Of a stretch of 64,000 bases of DNA, positions 24,571 to 35,100 are shown in pieces. Made by a program: the position numbers and the translations under genes. Location of the stretch: contig CACRXP010000088.1 in assembly GCA_902702965.1 (NCBI GenBank), positions 1,004,902 to 1,068,901 of the forward strand. Reading direction: 5' to 3'. Below the pieces are notes generated by a model that was not told the DNA's origin, did not search any database, and saw nothing but the letters and a program-made list of their open reading frames with translations. Origin of the DNA: Spirometra erinaceieuropaei. Lineage: Eukaryota; Platyhelminthes; Cestoda; Diphyllobothriidea; Diphyllobothriidae. The first letter of the stretch is position 1, and each line of letters starts with the position of its first letter.

Positions 24571-25635
24571 GTAAGTTCCTCTTTTCTGTCGTGAACGTTG
24601 TTCGTCTGTTCATTAGTCAGTGTGGCGGAAAGTGTCATGCATCCGTTGTCATATATTGTCCTTTTTTAAGGCAGACGCGTCTATAACAGAGTGTAAGGAC
24701 GTATGAAACGATGCGGAGTTGCTAAGATCACGTTTAAGTGAATAATACTGCCCGGCGATAGACGTATAATCAGAAATATCCCTATGCTGATTAATACAGT
24801 TCAGCAAGCGAGTGCTTAAACTACAGGGCATCCAATGGCATTGTCGTTGATAAATTAACTCACGAAAAGTTGGAAGACATTTGTAAATGTATTTCCGACT
24901 TGAAAAGATCACCTAATTAGGGTTGCACTATTGATTACCATACAAAATACTTCCAAGATATTATAGTCACTACAAAATGCCGTCTTTTGAAGAACTTCCG
25001 GGTGGCCCGCGAAGTCTATACAAAGTGTCTACATGAACAGTATGAATTTTTCTCGTTGACATTCGATGGCATAAGTTTCAATTTATTTCGTAAGCAGCAT
25101 GCATTAAAATAATTATTCTTTTGCTCATGTGGTAGAAATTTACGTTGTTCTTCAAATTTTATACTTGTAGGGAAGATTTAACTCGGTTTTAATGAAGTTT
25201 CTAATTTTGAGATATTTAAGACCGTGAAATGGCTGTTCGTAAAACGTAAAGTCTCGGAGCTTACTAGTGTTGCTTGTAAAGTTTGCGATATGGTTCAAAT
25301 CCACGACTAAATTTTATGAACCCTATAGGGTCACCCCTCAGTAGCATATATAAATATATGGGTTTTGCGTACACGGAAAATATACAGTTTGCAGTTAAGA
25401 AACCTTGAATGCAAATGGAAGTTCAAGGCGAATTTAAATCATTGGGGCATTGTAAAAATTTCAAAGCCAAGTTATATCATTACTTGACGTATAAAATTAA
25501 AAGAAAACGTAACTACCTACCGCATGACTAAAGGAATGAATATTTTTGCACGTTTACCTTGGAATATATTGGAATTTATAAAGACTTCAGAAATAAATGA
25601 GAGGCATGCATGCTTCTTAAGTAATAATTTTTACA

Positions 25636-25835
25636 GAGCGTGGTTTTTGCAGTCGATCGAAAAGAAATTAGTTCAGAAACCGACATCCAGAAGTAGCTGA
25701 ATTATCATGGGATTAGGCTTCATGATCTTTACTATTACAACCCTAACTGCATAAGTATACTGTTCGAGTTGGTAAAGGCATTTTAATATTTTGCTTAACA
25801 TTTCATGAGTTAACAAACCTACTGTATTTGAAAGA
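25636..25835 (+). repeat. Dispersed repeat (catttcatgaattagc family)
   Basis: Shares gtagctgaattatca, acaaccctaact and aacatttcatgagtta ... ctactgtat with the copies at 15968 and 44470. Confidence 0.6.
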
Positions 25836-26363
25836 ACTGATCTCCAAAGGCCAGCCTGCAGTTTTAGGACAAACGATACTGAAATTATGTTCCCCGAATC
25901 AGTCTTTAACCGCGCCGTAGTAGAATATTTTAGCCTAAAATATGCATGATCGGTTCAGTTATATAGTTGTGCATGAGTAATTTGGCTGACATTTTTCGTA
26001 AGGAAGATCGCGATGAGTTACTAATGGGTATGACAGGATCCTAAATAATTTCCTATAAAAATGCCTTTTAAACAAAATGTGAAGCAGGTATAATTGTGTA
26101 CTATATGAATATAAGAAAGAATATTTTTTATATGCTGTCCGTAATATACATTTGAAATTAACTTACTGTCCAACATAAGAGGAGGGAATTTATGCTACAT
26201 ATGAAGACATTTTGTGCATAATGTAGCTTTACATGTGACCGGTGAGAAGCTAGTGGTGTGACCGAAACGTCTGCGAATTTTATTGTACATTTGGCATTAC
26301 AACCCTACTTAAACAACCTGCCCGAATCGGAAAACACATGCGGATTTCTTCCGTACAGAGCAC

Positions 26364-26411
26364 ATGCCACAGAAGTAACGGACGTGGATACATTTAGCAG
26401 TGCTTGCGAAC
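26364..26411 (+). pseudogene. Relic W-type exon
   Basis: Reads EVTDVDTFSSACE in the expected frame, matching the 3' half of W exons (24523: EVKDDEDFDSVCE). It has no AG at the expected acceptor and no GT after the final C (cgaacttgc), so it is dead. Confidence 0.55.
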
Positions 26412-26699
26412 TTGCTTTGATTAAGCATATGTGAGTTCCCCACCAGTGTTTGCGGTTAAGACAGAGATTTGCATTTTCCAGTCTGGAACTTGATGACAGT
26501 GCCGATTAAGGATAATTCCCTACCCTTTCATGCAATATTCACTGACACCTGCCAGTCAAGCCTGGCACTGCTAGGCACACGTTAGAGTAGATACTACTGC
26601 CTTGACGTGGTAGTCAGTCATCAGAGAAGATGTTCTCGAGTTTCTTAACATTGAAATTGGGATACATTTAGACGTCTTTGCACACTGACCTGGGCAAAG

Positions 26700-27261
26700 T
26701 TACTTCATTTCAACCTTAGACACATACATATCGTGTATATCATCCCCCGAGGAAGACGAAGAAGAGAAATCGATTTCATGGACCAGGTTGTATTCAGACT
26801 GACGTTTCGGAAAGACGCTCGTTTCCATCATCAGAGTCGTGCGCTGACGTTTCCTGCTGGCCTTGATCCGTTCAGCCTTGCCGCCTCGTATTATAACCAT
26901 GCACAGCGCACGTTTGTTGACTAGCCTGCTTTCCGTTGGCTGATTGTCGCCTCCCTGATCTCAGCCATTGGCGGACTGGCGTGGCTTGTGTCCCCCTCAC
27001 GCCTAACGTGGTTGCCGCTGCGTCGGCGTGCTCGTTTGCCTCCCCCTCGTCAGACGGGGGGCTGATCGATCTTTGTTCATCAGGCGTGGTGTTTCCGGCC
27101 TCGCGAGTACGTCCGTGAGACGTTGTGCCACGCCGGTCACGTGACATTCGGTCAGCGCCTTCTCCTCTCTCCGCGAGCGTCGCTGGTCGACCCCGTGTGA
27201 CTCTTTGCATCCGTGCCATCGGCCATGCCTGGACTGACTCGAGTCTTGTGCGGAGCGCCTG
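26700..27261 (-). mobile_element. Penelope-like element 3' terminal region
   Basis: GC-rich sequence downstream (on the minus strand) of the GIY-YIG fragment at 27262-27762. It ends in a hammerhead-like motif at 26800-26852, as expected for the pLTR of a PLE. The 115-codon minus ORF here has no recognised domain and is probably non-coding. Confidence 0.6.
26800..26852 (-). ncRNA. Hammerhead ribozyme motif (PLE pLTR)
   Basis: On the minus strand: an ACGUC cleavage triplet context, an 11-base stem-loop I, CUGAUGA, stem II (GGAAA paired to UUUCC around an 8-base loop), then GAAACGU, whose ACGU pairs with the ACGU before the cleavage site as stem III. All core residues of a type III hammerhead are present. 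Stem I looks weak (two good pairs). Hammerheads are known in PLE terminal repeats. Confidence 0.7.
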
Positions 27262-27790
27262 TTAGGCTGGATGTAGGTATATGGCTCGGTTGAGTGTGCC
27301 AGTCGAGGACCAACTTTCTAGCATTAGTCTGGCCATTTTATCATTGGCTCGGCCGATCACACTCGCCTTCTCGAAGGCAAAACAGTGATTCCGCTTTAGT
27401 GTGTGGCCATACACCAACGACAGCGTATCCTTGCGGTTGATTGCTAGCTGGTGCTCATGCAATCTTGTGATGAGGCGTTTTCCCGTTTTACCAACATACC
27501 TGGCATCACAGTCTTGGCATGGTATGCTGTAGACCACCGCTGATTGTTCTGTCACCGGGAGCGGGTCTTTGGGCCTCATGAATTGCTGTCTGATTGTTGA
27601 TGCTGGTTTATGGGCCACACCAATTACAAAAGGTTTCAGAATTCTCGAAGTTGCCTCTGAAACGTTCTTCACATAGGGGATCGAGAGCCAGAGCTTTGAT
27701 TTCTCCTCGTTCGACCGTCGCGAGTTATGCATATTTTCGAGAAATGATGCATTATAAACCAAATAAATAGATGGTTTATGGTAAAAGCAA
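27262..27790 (-). mobile_element. Penelope-like GIY-YIG endonuclease ORF fragment
   Basis: A 166-codon minus-strand ORF with IPYVKNVSEATSRIL, then YSIPCQDCDARYVGKTGKR, LHEHQLAINR and FAFEKASVIGRA: the C-terminal GIY-YIG nuclease of a Penelope-like element, with the Cys pair and the Y-x3-GKTGR-like core kept. No RT was found upstream, so it is 5'-truncated, as is common for these elements. Confidence 0.9.
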
Positions 27791-30249
27791 TTACCTTGAT
27801 TTTGTTACATGGTGAGCAAACGCAAATGCCCAATTTGCAGTAGTTTTTTTTCAGTTTAAATGGTCAGGTGCCTAGTAAGGACGCCTAAAACCTGCAATTG
27901 GACTGTTAGTGCTCAGGACAATATAGATACTAACCGCAACCCTTTTTTAAGAAGTAAGAAATGTGCCCTTTTAAAGGGTATATGAACTCGTAGTTTTGGA
28001 CAGCGCAGTATAACTACAAACAAAATATGTTTTAACATATATTCGGTATCCGACTGCCGCAAAACAGTGCAGGGAAAGCATTCCGCAAAGTGGAAATCTC
28101 GAGGAAAACAATATTTCCTCAAATGCCATGTGGGGCTGGGGTATGTCTATTGAAACCTTCGCACATAATATGACTCTCTAAATACAAGCATGGAGCATGA
28201 AAAACGAATTTGGTAACATTAGGGAGGTGGCACCCAAAAAATTCCGTTACCGATGAGAATATGCCGGAGGACTGCATGTGTTCGTCCACAGGCTGATGAA
28301 AGGAATAAAATAAGGGTATTTTACAGAGGGCCAGAAAACTTTAAAAGCATACAATCCTAGGCAGACGGTGTCAACAGTTAAGCAATTTCACAAAATGGCA
28401 ACTCTCGTCCGGTTCAAGTGCGGCGATGTTTTCAATCACGTACTCTGTGTTTATTGAACGTGCAGTTTTGAAAGCGAGGATATGAAGGCATAGGGTCATG
28501 AACAGCACAACGTAGAACGTTTCCTTTAGCCAACTGCATTCCGCTTTCAATCCCCTATTTAAAAAAGCAATTTAGCAGGGAATATGAGCTGGATCGACTT
28601 CAAGTAAATCCGACACCGCGAATATTTTTGTTGCCATATAGTTATGAGGTTAAACTGTATCGTTTGAAAAGCCATTTCTCAAAACACTTCTTAGTATTAT
28701 TTATATTTATCCACGCAATCGAAGGCCCCACTCGTAAAACCCCTATTACCACCTGTCCCGTAAGACAGGCCGGATTTTTTTGGATTCCATCTCCCAATTG
28801 TTACCACGAATTTTTTGCAGAAGAGTAAAGACTTCCAGCTTGGATAGGATATGCTGGAGTGCTTGTCAAAACTCTTCTGTCAACGCCAGCTTACCAGCAT
28901 GTTTACATCGACGTGAAACTTTTTTTATCAATCTGCCATTAGCATTAGACAGGTAGGTTTTTAAATATGAAAACATTTCGGTAAACAATGGGATGAAAGA
29001 CCCAAATCAGCCTTATGTAGACCGTGTTTTTTTGCTGGTGTATATATTTGTGGAATCTAGTTAAGTTCGGATGATTGGCAGTTGGATGCCGGAGTAAAGA
29101 AATAAAACACGAAGATCAACTGAGAATGAAATGAGGGCTAAGGATCAAGTTTCACATGCAAGTTAATTATGCGTGCATTTTCTAGTATGTTCTCTGTCAG
29201 TTAGTTATCATGCTACGTCCGATATGATCTGGCTTGTTTTAAGGCAGTTGAAAAATCTGCAAGTCGAACATTTCTGTCCGCCAGAAAGGAGAGAAGTGCT
29301 CATTTGTAATTAATATTACATATGCCAGTAAGCAAGTAATGCAAGTTTCGGAACCTTATCCGAAAACTTCAGTGTTGAGGGAAATTCCAGGGAATCATGC
29401 ATGTAATCGATTCGCAAATGCTCCAGAAATAACCGGGCAAACGCAATAGATTTTAGCTCATGTTGAAACTGCAACTGCTCTTTGCATTGAATGGAAGGTT
29501 AAATTTGAATTAAAGAGTAAAATACTGTCCGCCTGGAAAGACTTCACTACCGATAAATATGTCAAAATAGAATCTAGGTATGACGCAGACAATAGCCGTA
29601 GCATTCAAATTCAGGAGGCATGTTGTTTGTTTAAAATATAAACAAAAACGCCTTCAAAATGCACATCTCCTGCTCGCCGCCAGTTTTCGCATGTCTCCGC
29701 AACAGCAGACAGCATTGAAAGTTTTTGTCTACTGCACAGTCGGCTGACAAATGATCTCTAATCTACTATGCATCGCAGACTGCATCAGACAATTTTCAAC
29801 CGTCCTTATGGTTGCCACTGATTTCTTTCGAATGCTAAATAAGAATCCTAGTAGTGGAGTACAGTCTGTTGAGTTCAGTAGTCAATTTCTAAGCCCCGCA
29901 GTATACCCAAAAATCAGACGATCAGGGAGAGACCCCGCACCTGGGTGTATAACCGGCGCTCCAACAGTCAAGGATCTCAAAGAAAACTTACAGCATGAGA
30001 TTTCCCATCAAGTGTACTGCTAAGTAGTGCTTTTTAAATCACTAGCGACAAAAGGGTTTTTCATTTCCTTGCACAGGTGCGGTCCTTGCGAAAGGAGGAA
30101 TAAGATTGCGCAGTAGTTGCTTTGAGAATTGTCTCTTGTGATCTCTGTCGGAGAGACCTACCAGACCCTGGAAAGTGCATGTCGCCTTTGATGAGTTGCA
30201 TGTGGGACCGCCATGCCCAGAAGTAAGTCTTCTCTCATTTCGGTTTCAG
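27791..30249 (+). other. Intron sequence, nothing recognised
   Basis: No repeat family, exon or RNA was recognised in this stretch. A possible 35-nt open segment near 28724 has a good donor but is not a multiple of three. Confidence 0.4.
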
Positions 30250-30303
30250 GAACTACCAATGCAACAACGCCATCTTATTTGAACACAACCGCTTTTGAAA
30301 TCG
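30250..30303 (+). CDS. Micro-exon, T type (54 nt), module copy 1
   Basis: Acceptor tttcggtttcag, donor gtaagca. Interior codons TTNATTPSYLNTTAFEI with N-A-T and N-T-T sequons. Nearly identical to 30695. Confidence 0.9.
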
Positions 30304-30431
30304 GTAAGCAACGACTTTACTCATGGTTTATAAAGGTGTATTTTGCAGTTAAATTATTTTTACAAGACGTTCCAATCTCCAATTAACTTTCATAAGCACA
30401 GCTCTACGAGATTTCGTAATCTATCTTTCAG

Positions 30432-30479
30432 AAGAGGAGGAACAGGTGACAGACGAAGTGGACTTCAACAGCCCAGAAT
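30432..30479 (+). CDS. Micro-exon, A type (48 nt), module copy 1
   Basis: Acceptor aatctatctttcag, donor gtatgtc. Interior codons EEEQVTDEVDFNSPE, ending in T. Confidence 0.9.
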
Positions 30480-30561
30480 GTATGTCGACATTTGTGCACT
30501 AGAGGGAAAACAAAATGGAACAATTTCCTTCTACACACTCCTGCTTTTCCTCTCGTTTTAG

Positions 30562-30609
30562 GGTCTAAAAAGGTTGACTTGAAAGATGTTTTCAGCACTA
30601 TATGCGAAA
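30562..30609 (+). CDS. Micro-exon, W type (48 nt), module copy 1
   Basis: Acceptor cctctcgttttag, donor gtacgta. Junction Trp then SKKVDLKDVFSTICE. Confidence 0.9.
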
Positions 30610-30694
30610 GTACGTACATGTCGCATTCAATGACTCGATATGTATTTGTGACTACAATGCCCACAACTATCATTTTCCTCACTTTCGATTTCAG

Positions 30695-30748
30695 GAACCA
30701 CCAATGCAACAACGCCATCATATTTGAACACGACCGCTTCCGAAACCG
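30695..30748 (+). CDS. Micro-exon, T type (54 nt), module copy 2
   Basis: Acceptor tttcgatttcag, donor gtaatca. Interior codons TTNATTPSYLNTTASET. Confidence 0.9.
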
Positions 30749-30877
30749 GTAATCAACGGCTTTTCTTATGGTTTATGAAGGTGTATTCTGAAACTTAATC
30801 AGATTTTGAAAACTAGTTCCACCTCTGATCCCCTTTCATAAGTGCATCTTTATGAGATTGCGTAATGTATCTTTTAG

Positions 30878-30925
30878 ATGAAGACGAACAGGTGACAGAC
30901 GAAGTCGACTTCAACAGCCCAGAAT
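30878..30925 (+). CDS. Micro-exon, A type (48 nt), module copy 2
   Basis: Acceptor tgtatcttttag, donor gtacgtc. Interior codons EDEQVTDEVDFNSPE, ending in T. Confidence 0.9.
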
Positions 30926-31007
30926 GTACGTCAAAATCTGTGAAATAGAGGAGGACCTAAGTGGAGCAATTTCCTTCTACACACTCCTACTTCTTTTCTC
31001 GTTTTAG

Positions 31008-31055
31008 GGTCTAAAAAGGTTGACCTGCAGGATATTTTCAACACTGTATGCGAAC
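31008..31055 (+). CDS. Micro-exon, W type (48 nt), module copy 2
   Basis: Acceptor ttctcgttttag, donor gtacgtt. Junction Trp then SKKVDLQDIFNTVCE, ending in C, so the next split codon differs from copy 1. Confidence 0.9.
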
Positions 31056-31157
31056 GTACGTTAAGCCCGCTCGAGCACGTTACTAACTCGACCGCAATCG
31101 GTCTTTTTCCCACTCCTGCTCGTAATCGTGTACACCGCCTGATTTGTGGTTTTGCAG

Positions 31158-31460
31158 ACCCATGCATTAATCATGCATACATTTTGCATCTAAAGCACTT
31201 CTGAAGACAATTTATACCTCTTATTCCCTTTCAAATGCCCATTTCTGTGGGATTACGTAATCTGTCTCCTATAAGGGGAGGAACAGGCGACAGACGATGT
31301 GGGCTTCAACAGCTGAGAATGTTTGTCAACATTGGCACAGAAGAGGAGAATCCGACTGAAATGATTTCCTTCTACGCATCCTTGATTCCCCTCCTTTTGG
31401 GTACTAAAAAGGTTGAGCTGAAAGATGTTCTCTGCAGCGATTTCACGCAAACGTTTAGCC
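31158..31460 (+). pseudogene. Third T-A-W module, decayed
   Basis: Continues the roughly 450-base tandem period of the two intact modules. A T relic follows ttttgcag at about 31159. An A relic (about 31277-31322) keeps GEEQATDDVGFNS, then has a TGA where the others read CCA; its acceptor is ataag and its donor gtttgt. A W relic (about 31404-31450) keeps TKKVELKDVL but has no AG before it. All three look unspliceable. Confidence 0.7.
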
Positions 31461-31915
31461 TTCTCGAGCTTGTTGCACAGTCGGCTACTATCGGCCTTCT
31501 TTTCTCTCTTGTTCGCGATCTTGTATACGTAGCGTTTTTCTCTATCGTAGTCCCATACATTAACCATCCTTCAAAAACGGAAACTGTTGCTGTTGAGAGC
31601 AGCGTCGAACTCAGAATATTTTGCTAGTTGACTAGTAGTAGGCCACTGTGCCGTAAGCTGATGTAGGCCGACGATTCCCGGTTAGATTTCGGTTGGATTA
31701 TACTGTCCAGACGGCCAGATTAAAACCGACTGCCATGAAAGATGATCTCAAATGCACTTACACGCCGAGAATGCTGTTCTTCAGCTTCGTGCAGACCCAC
31801 CCGACTGCGTACCTTATGTTTGGAAGAAGCCGTTCGTTCATATCCTGTACACACGACACCAAATAGCAGGTAATTGAGCTCTTAGAATTCTTGCATGGAA
31901 AATGTAGTCCCTTGG

Positions 31916-32370
31916 GACAGATCATTTACATCGATAGTAGTGAAAATGCGGTTCTCAAGTTGTAAATTAAAAGAGCACGAGGCGTTCACCGGGAGAGATG
32001 TATTGGGGGCTGGACGTTTTGGATGTCCACCGACTGCTCTTTCAACCGCCACATCAATTTGCCTCCCCCAATCTGACTGTACGAACCTTCTTAACGGGGC
32101 ACAGTCATCGCGCGAGACAATCCCGGCCGTCAACTATCTCGGCGGCCGACGAGGGAGGGGACGATCCAGGTCACGGTGACATGCAGCTCGGATGCAGCCA
32201 CACGGACGACATTGGCGGGACACGCATAAAATAAAATGCGCCATAAAAAGGAGAGCTGCGCGCACGACTTCCCAGTCTCTGAAGATGAGTAGACGAATCA
32301 ACTACTGAAAACGTCAGGCCGCCAACCAACCTCTCCCGGTGAACGCCTCATTTTCTTTTGACAGATCATT
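31916..32370 (+). mobile_element. Non-autonomous element with inverted ends and hammerhead-like tail
   Basis: A 31-base sequence around gaggcgttcaccgggagag (31967-31997) recurs inverted at 32331-32361, and an 11-base direct repeat (gacagatcatt) lies at 31916-31926 and 32360-32370. Inside are a GC-rich body, a TATA-like cataaaaagg near 32242 and a hammerhead-like segment at about 32277-32315 (cugaagaugag, stem II guag/cuac, gaaaacguc). Resembles a PLE terminal-repeat derivative; no ORF. Confidence 0.5.
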
Positions 32371-32559
32371 AACCTAACGCGTGGAACAGGAGTTTTTTAT
32401 ATTGATGCTGAAGTAGATATTCGAGGCGTCTATTATTCCGAGTAAACTGTTGATACATGCGCCATGCAGCATTGTATCACATTGCGTAATTTATTGCTAT
32501 GCCATAGTCAGCAAACGATTGCCCCTTCACCCTATTATGCATTGGCAGTCCTCTGGCGC

Positions 32560-32860
32560 CTGCTTCTCTCCCGGCATATGTGCTTTCCCTCCCAATGGGT
32601 ATAGGGGTTGTGAGCGTGGCTGCCCAGTCATCCTCACCCTTCGAACCAATTGTGGTTCTGTTGCCGGTTAAGACCCTGGTCAAGTGTTTGTTTTGGAAAA
32701 GGGGGTGCGGTGGTATGCCTAGGTGCGGGCCCTGCCGGGCCAGCAACATGCATCCTCTGCCGCCTACGATCTTCTTGACATGTGAAGGTCTGTCCAACCT
32801 TCCCCTTGTCAAGGGCACTGGAAATGACACGCATTTGATAGTCACAGTTCTCATTCCGAA
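32560..32860 (+). repeat. Dispersed repeat, copy 2 (diverged)
   Basis: Shares ggttaagaccctggtcaag, then a ttttggaaaagggggtg segment and a cttcttgaca block, with the order seen at 33905 and 44160. Confidence 0.45.
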
Positions 32861-33254
32861 GGCATTATTACATAGATAGAGGAATCTTTTATTTACTATG
32901 TAGCCAAATTAATCTCAACAGTTTTGTTGTGTCAGATGGGGGGTCACAATCTAGAATGTGGATTGCTGTCCTACATAATGTGCACGGTGTTGGCTTGCAT
33001 GTAAGGCTGGTTGTAGGGAAGTTTTTCTCTGGGCGACACAAACGGTCCGGTGCAATTCAAGAAAACCCCGAATCACACAAAGATGCATGGGGGATAACGA
33101 ACATATTAAGAAGAAGCAAGTGCAGTCTAACCAGACAGTTGGAAGACCTCCAAACGATAGCTTTTATCGCCGCGTGAGAAATTAAAGCGCAGCGGATTGA
33201 TTATTTGGTAGACAGGGATGATTTGTCATGGGAATAAATTTGCCAGTGTCGGCC

Positions 33255-33515
33255 TGTCTATCATCTGGATAGTTGGCATTTTGAACCAATCAAACAACCG
33301 GGGATTACTTTAGGTGCGGTGTCCGAAGTGACATGGAGACAAACCATGATTGGCAAAATGTCATTACCGACAAGGGCAAGGCAGACTGAAGTGGCTATTT
33401 TTGGCTTATTAGCTGCCGTCAGCCAGTCATACCCAAACCCTAAAGTGTGGCACACCCGAGGCTCGAACTCGCGACCTGTTAGAAGTCCACGCCTCTGACC
33501 ACTGGGCCACGAACC
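33255..33515 (-). repeat. tRNA-derived SINE, minus strand
   Basis: Minus strand begins with a tRNA-like head (box A-like tggcccagtgg, box B-like gagttcgagcc) and continues into a body with gggtatgactggctgacggc and a TAATAAGCC-like segment also seen at 40.5 and 44.7 kb. Confidence 0.65.
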
Positions 33516-34180
33516 CCTTTGCCCTGTCGGTTTCGATCGGGAAAATACAATGGCATGGAGAGCTCACCGATCGTTCCTACGGAACTTACTCGTTCCGTTG
33601 TGCTTATCACGTGCAGACACCATCTAGCCCGAAGAACACATCATTTGGTAAATGGGAACGAAGTTTTGCTTCAACGCACATGCATGTTAATCCGCAATGA
33701 GACATGCCATGCATACGGTGTGTGTGTGCTCCCAAAAGGGTCACGCGGCAGATGCGTCGGACCAACACACAGGAGCCATATCTGATATTGGTGGGCGTTG
33801 TCGGAGTGCGCACCATTACAAATGTCAATTTTCGGGGTGTGGTGGCAAGTCCGGGTACTGGCCCGCATCACCCACAGTGGGATCTCTGCCGCCGCCACTT
33901 CTGTCTCTGATTAAAATCCTGGCTAACTTTTGTTTCGTTGTGTGGACCAGGGGGTTGGGTAATTGAGCGCCAAGGTGCGGACTCGACCGCAGCATCCATC
34001 TGCGCCATCCCTCGCGTCCGGCCTTCTTGATGCCGGGCCCAGGTGGGGGGAAGAGCGTGCGGTAGATTCTGCGCAAGTTACCGTGTCTGCTTCCACCTCG
34101 CCAGGGAGCATTTGGTGGACATCGTCGGGCATGGCGGTCGAAACTCAGACGACTGTTTTCCGTTTCAAGGGAAAAAGTAG
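33516..34180 (+). repeat. Dispersed repeat, copy 3
   Basis: Matches 43545-44470 along its length: a ggtttcgatc start, catgccatgcatacggtg, gatgcgtcggaccaacac, gattaaaatcctggc, the cttcttgatgccgggccc block and a ggtggacatcgtcg end. Several short ORFs in all frames are artefacts of GC richness. Confidence 0.65.
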
Positions 34181-34452
34181 AGCCTACAGAGAGGCTTCAA
34201 TAATTTCAGTAGGCATGTTGATAGGTGATTGCGGAACTGCTGTGCATCAACAATGGCAGCTTGCACAGCGTTATATGAATACAATAAAGTTAACATCTTT
34301 GCGAACACTGTGCAATTCTAAGAGTGTAAACAGAGTAGTTCTAAAGGTAGCATATGATTTTATCGCTTTCCGACATCCGGCATTGCGAATATTTGCTTTT
34401 GTTCATAACGACAATGGCTTAGAAATATAATGCGACCCGTTTTGAACTTCAG

Positions 34453-34494
34453 GGACCGTGGAATCCACGACGCCGGAATGTTCGACCACAAGTG
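34453..34494 (+). CDS. Micro-exon, T type (42 nt)
   Basis: Acceptor ttgaacttcag, donor gtaatgc. Interior codons TVESTTPECSTTS. Confidence 0.8.
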
Positions 34495-34664
34495 GTAATG
34501 CAACTGGTGGTAATATTGCGTCTTATTGCAGCCCCGATTTTTCATTTAGTTTATGGACTTCTTGTCACAAATAAGGTTAATTAATTGCCCGTAAAAACAT
34601 TTTCACTTCCAGTTAGTTTACGCGGTAGTTTTCTTGTCTTATCGTTAGGTGGTCTGTCCTGTAG

Positions 34665-34712
34665 AATGGGAACAACATGCGACAGACGATCTAGTTAGCG
34701 CTGGAAACGACA
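34665..34712 (+). CDS. Probable micro-exon, A type (48 nt), weak donor
   Basis: Acceptor ggtctgtcctgtag; 48 nt in phase 1/1 reading WEQHATDDLVSAGND, alignable with the A exons at 30432 and 30878 (the latter EDEQVTDEVDF). The donor is gttatat, poor for GT sites, and the last base is A rather than T. May be a decaying exon. Confidence 0.5.
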
Positions 34713-34749
34713 GTTATATGTTGCCGATACAAGCGAAAATGCGGGTTCC

Positions 34750-34895
34750 AGGAGTTAGTTGATAAGAAGAAGAGACGATCGCTGGAACAAGGGCTCTATT
34801 CGCCCGACGTTTCGGATGCTCAGTTAAACCCACGTTTCAGCCACTGTCGCTTCTTCTTCTTCTTCCTCTTCTTTCCATCAGTTAACCTTTTGTCT
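34750..34895. repeat. Inverted repeat with decayed hammerhead motif
   Basis: agttagttgataagaagaag (about 34754) is mirrored by cttctttcc ... cagttaac at about 34869-34885. Between them the minus strand carries CUGA-GCAUCC-GAAACGUC preceded by GAAACGUG: a hammerhead layout missing half of stem II. Confidence 0.45.
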
Positions 34896-34910
34896 ATTCC
34901 CCCACCCTAG

Positions 34911-34958
34911 GGGCTAGGGCGGATGAACTAACGTTGGCTTTCAATAGTACTCGGAAAC
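34911..34958 (+). CDS. Possible W-type exon (48 nt), non-canonical donor
   Basis: Acceptor tattcccccaccctag then GG and 48 nt reading ARADELTLAFNSTRK; bases 34932-34963 align with the end of W exon 30562. The donor site reads gcatgt, neither GT nor the usual GCAAG, and the Cys-Glu ending is lost. More likely a relic than a used exon. Confidence 0.3.
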
Positions 34959-35082
34959 GCATGTTCATATCGTTGGAGCTGTTTCACTGTGTGTCAAATT
35001 CTTCTTCAATCTTTTTAACGTTCACGACCATTGAAGTGACATGCATCTGGCACCTAGTTATTTTTAAGATGGGGCTTATTTT

Positions 35083-35100
35083 AGACGTCACCTTTGTCTT
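35083..35100 (+). CDS. Candidate 18-nt micro-exon
   Basis: ggggcttattttag and gtgagac bound 18 nt in phase 1/1 (interior VTFVL). Both splice sites are good, but the peptide resembles none of the other exons. Confidence 0.2.

Noticed and set aside
28724..28758. Micro-exon between aatcgaag and gtaagac
   Set aside because: 35 nt is not a multiple of three and the acceptor has a poor pyrimidine tract.
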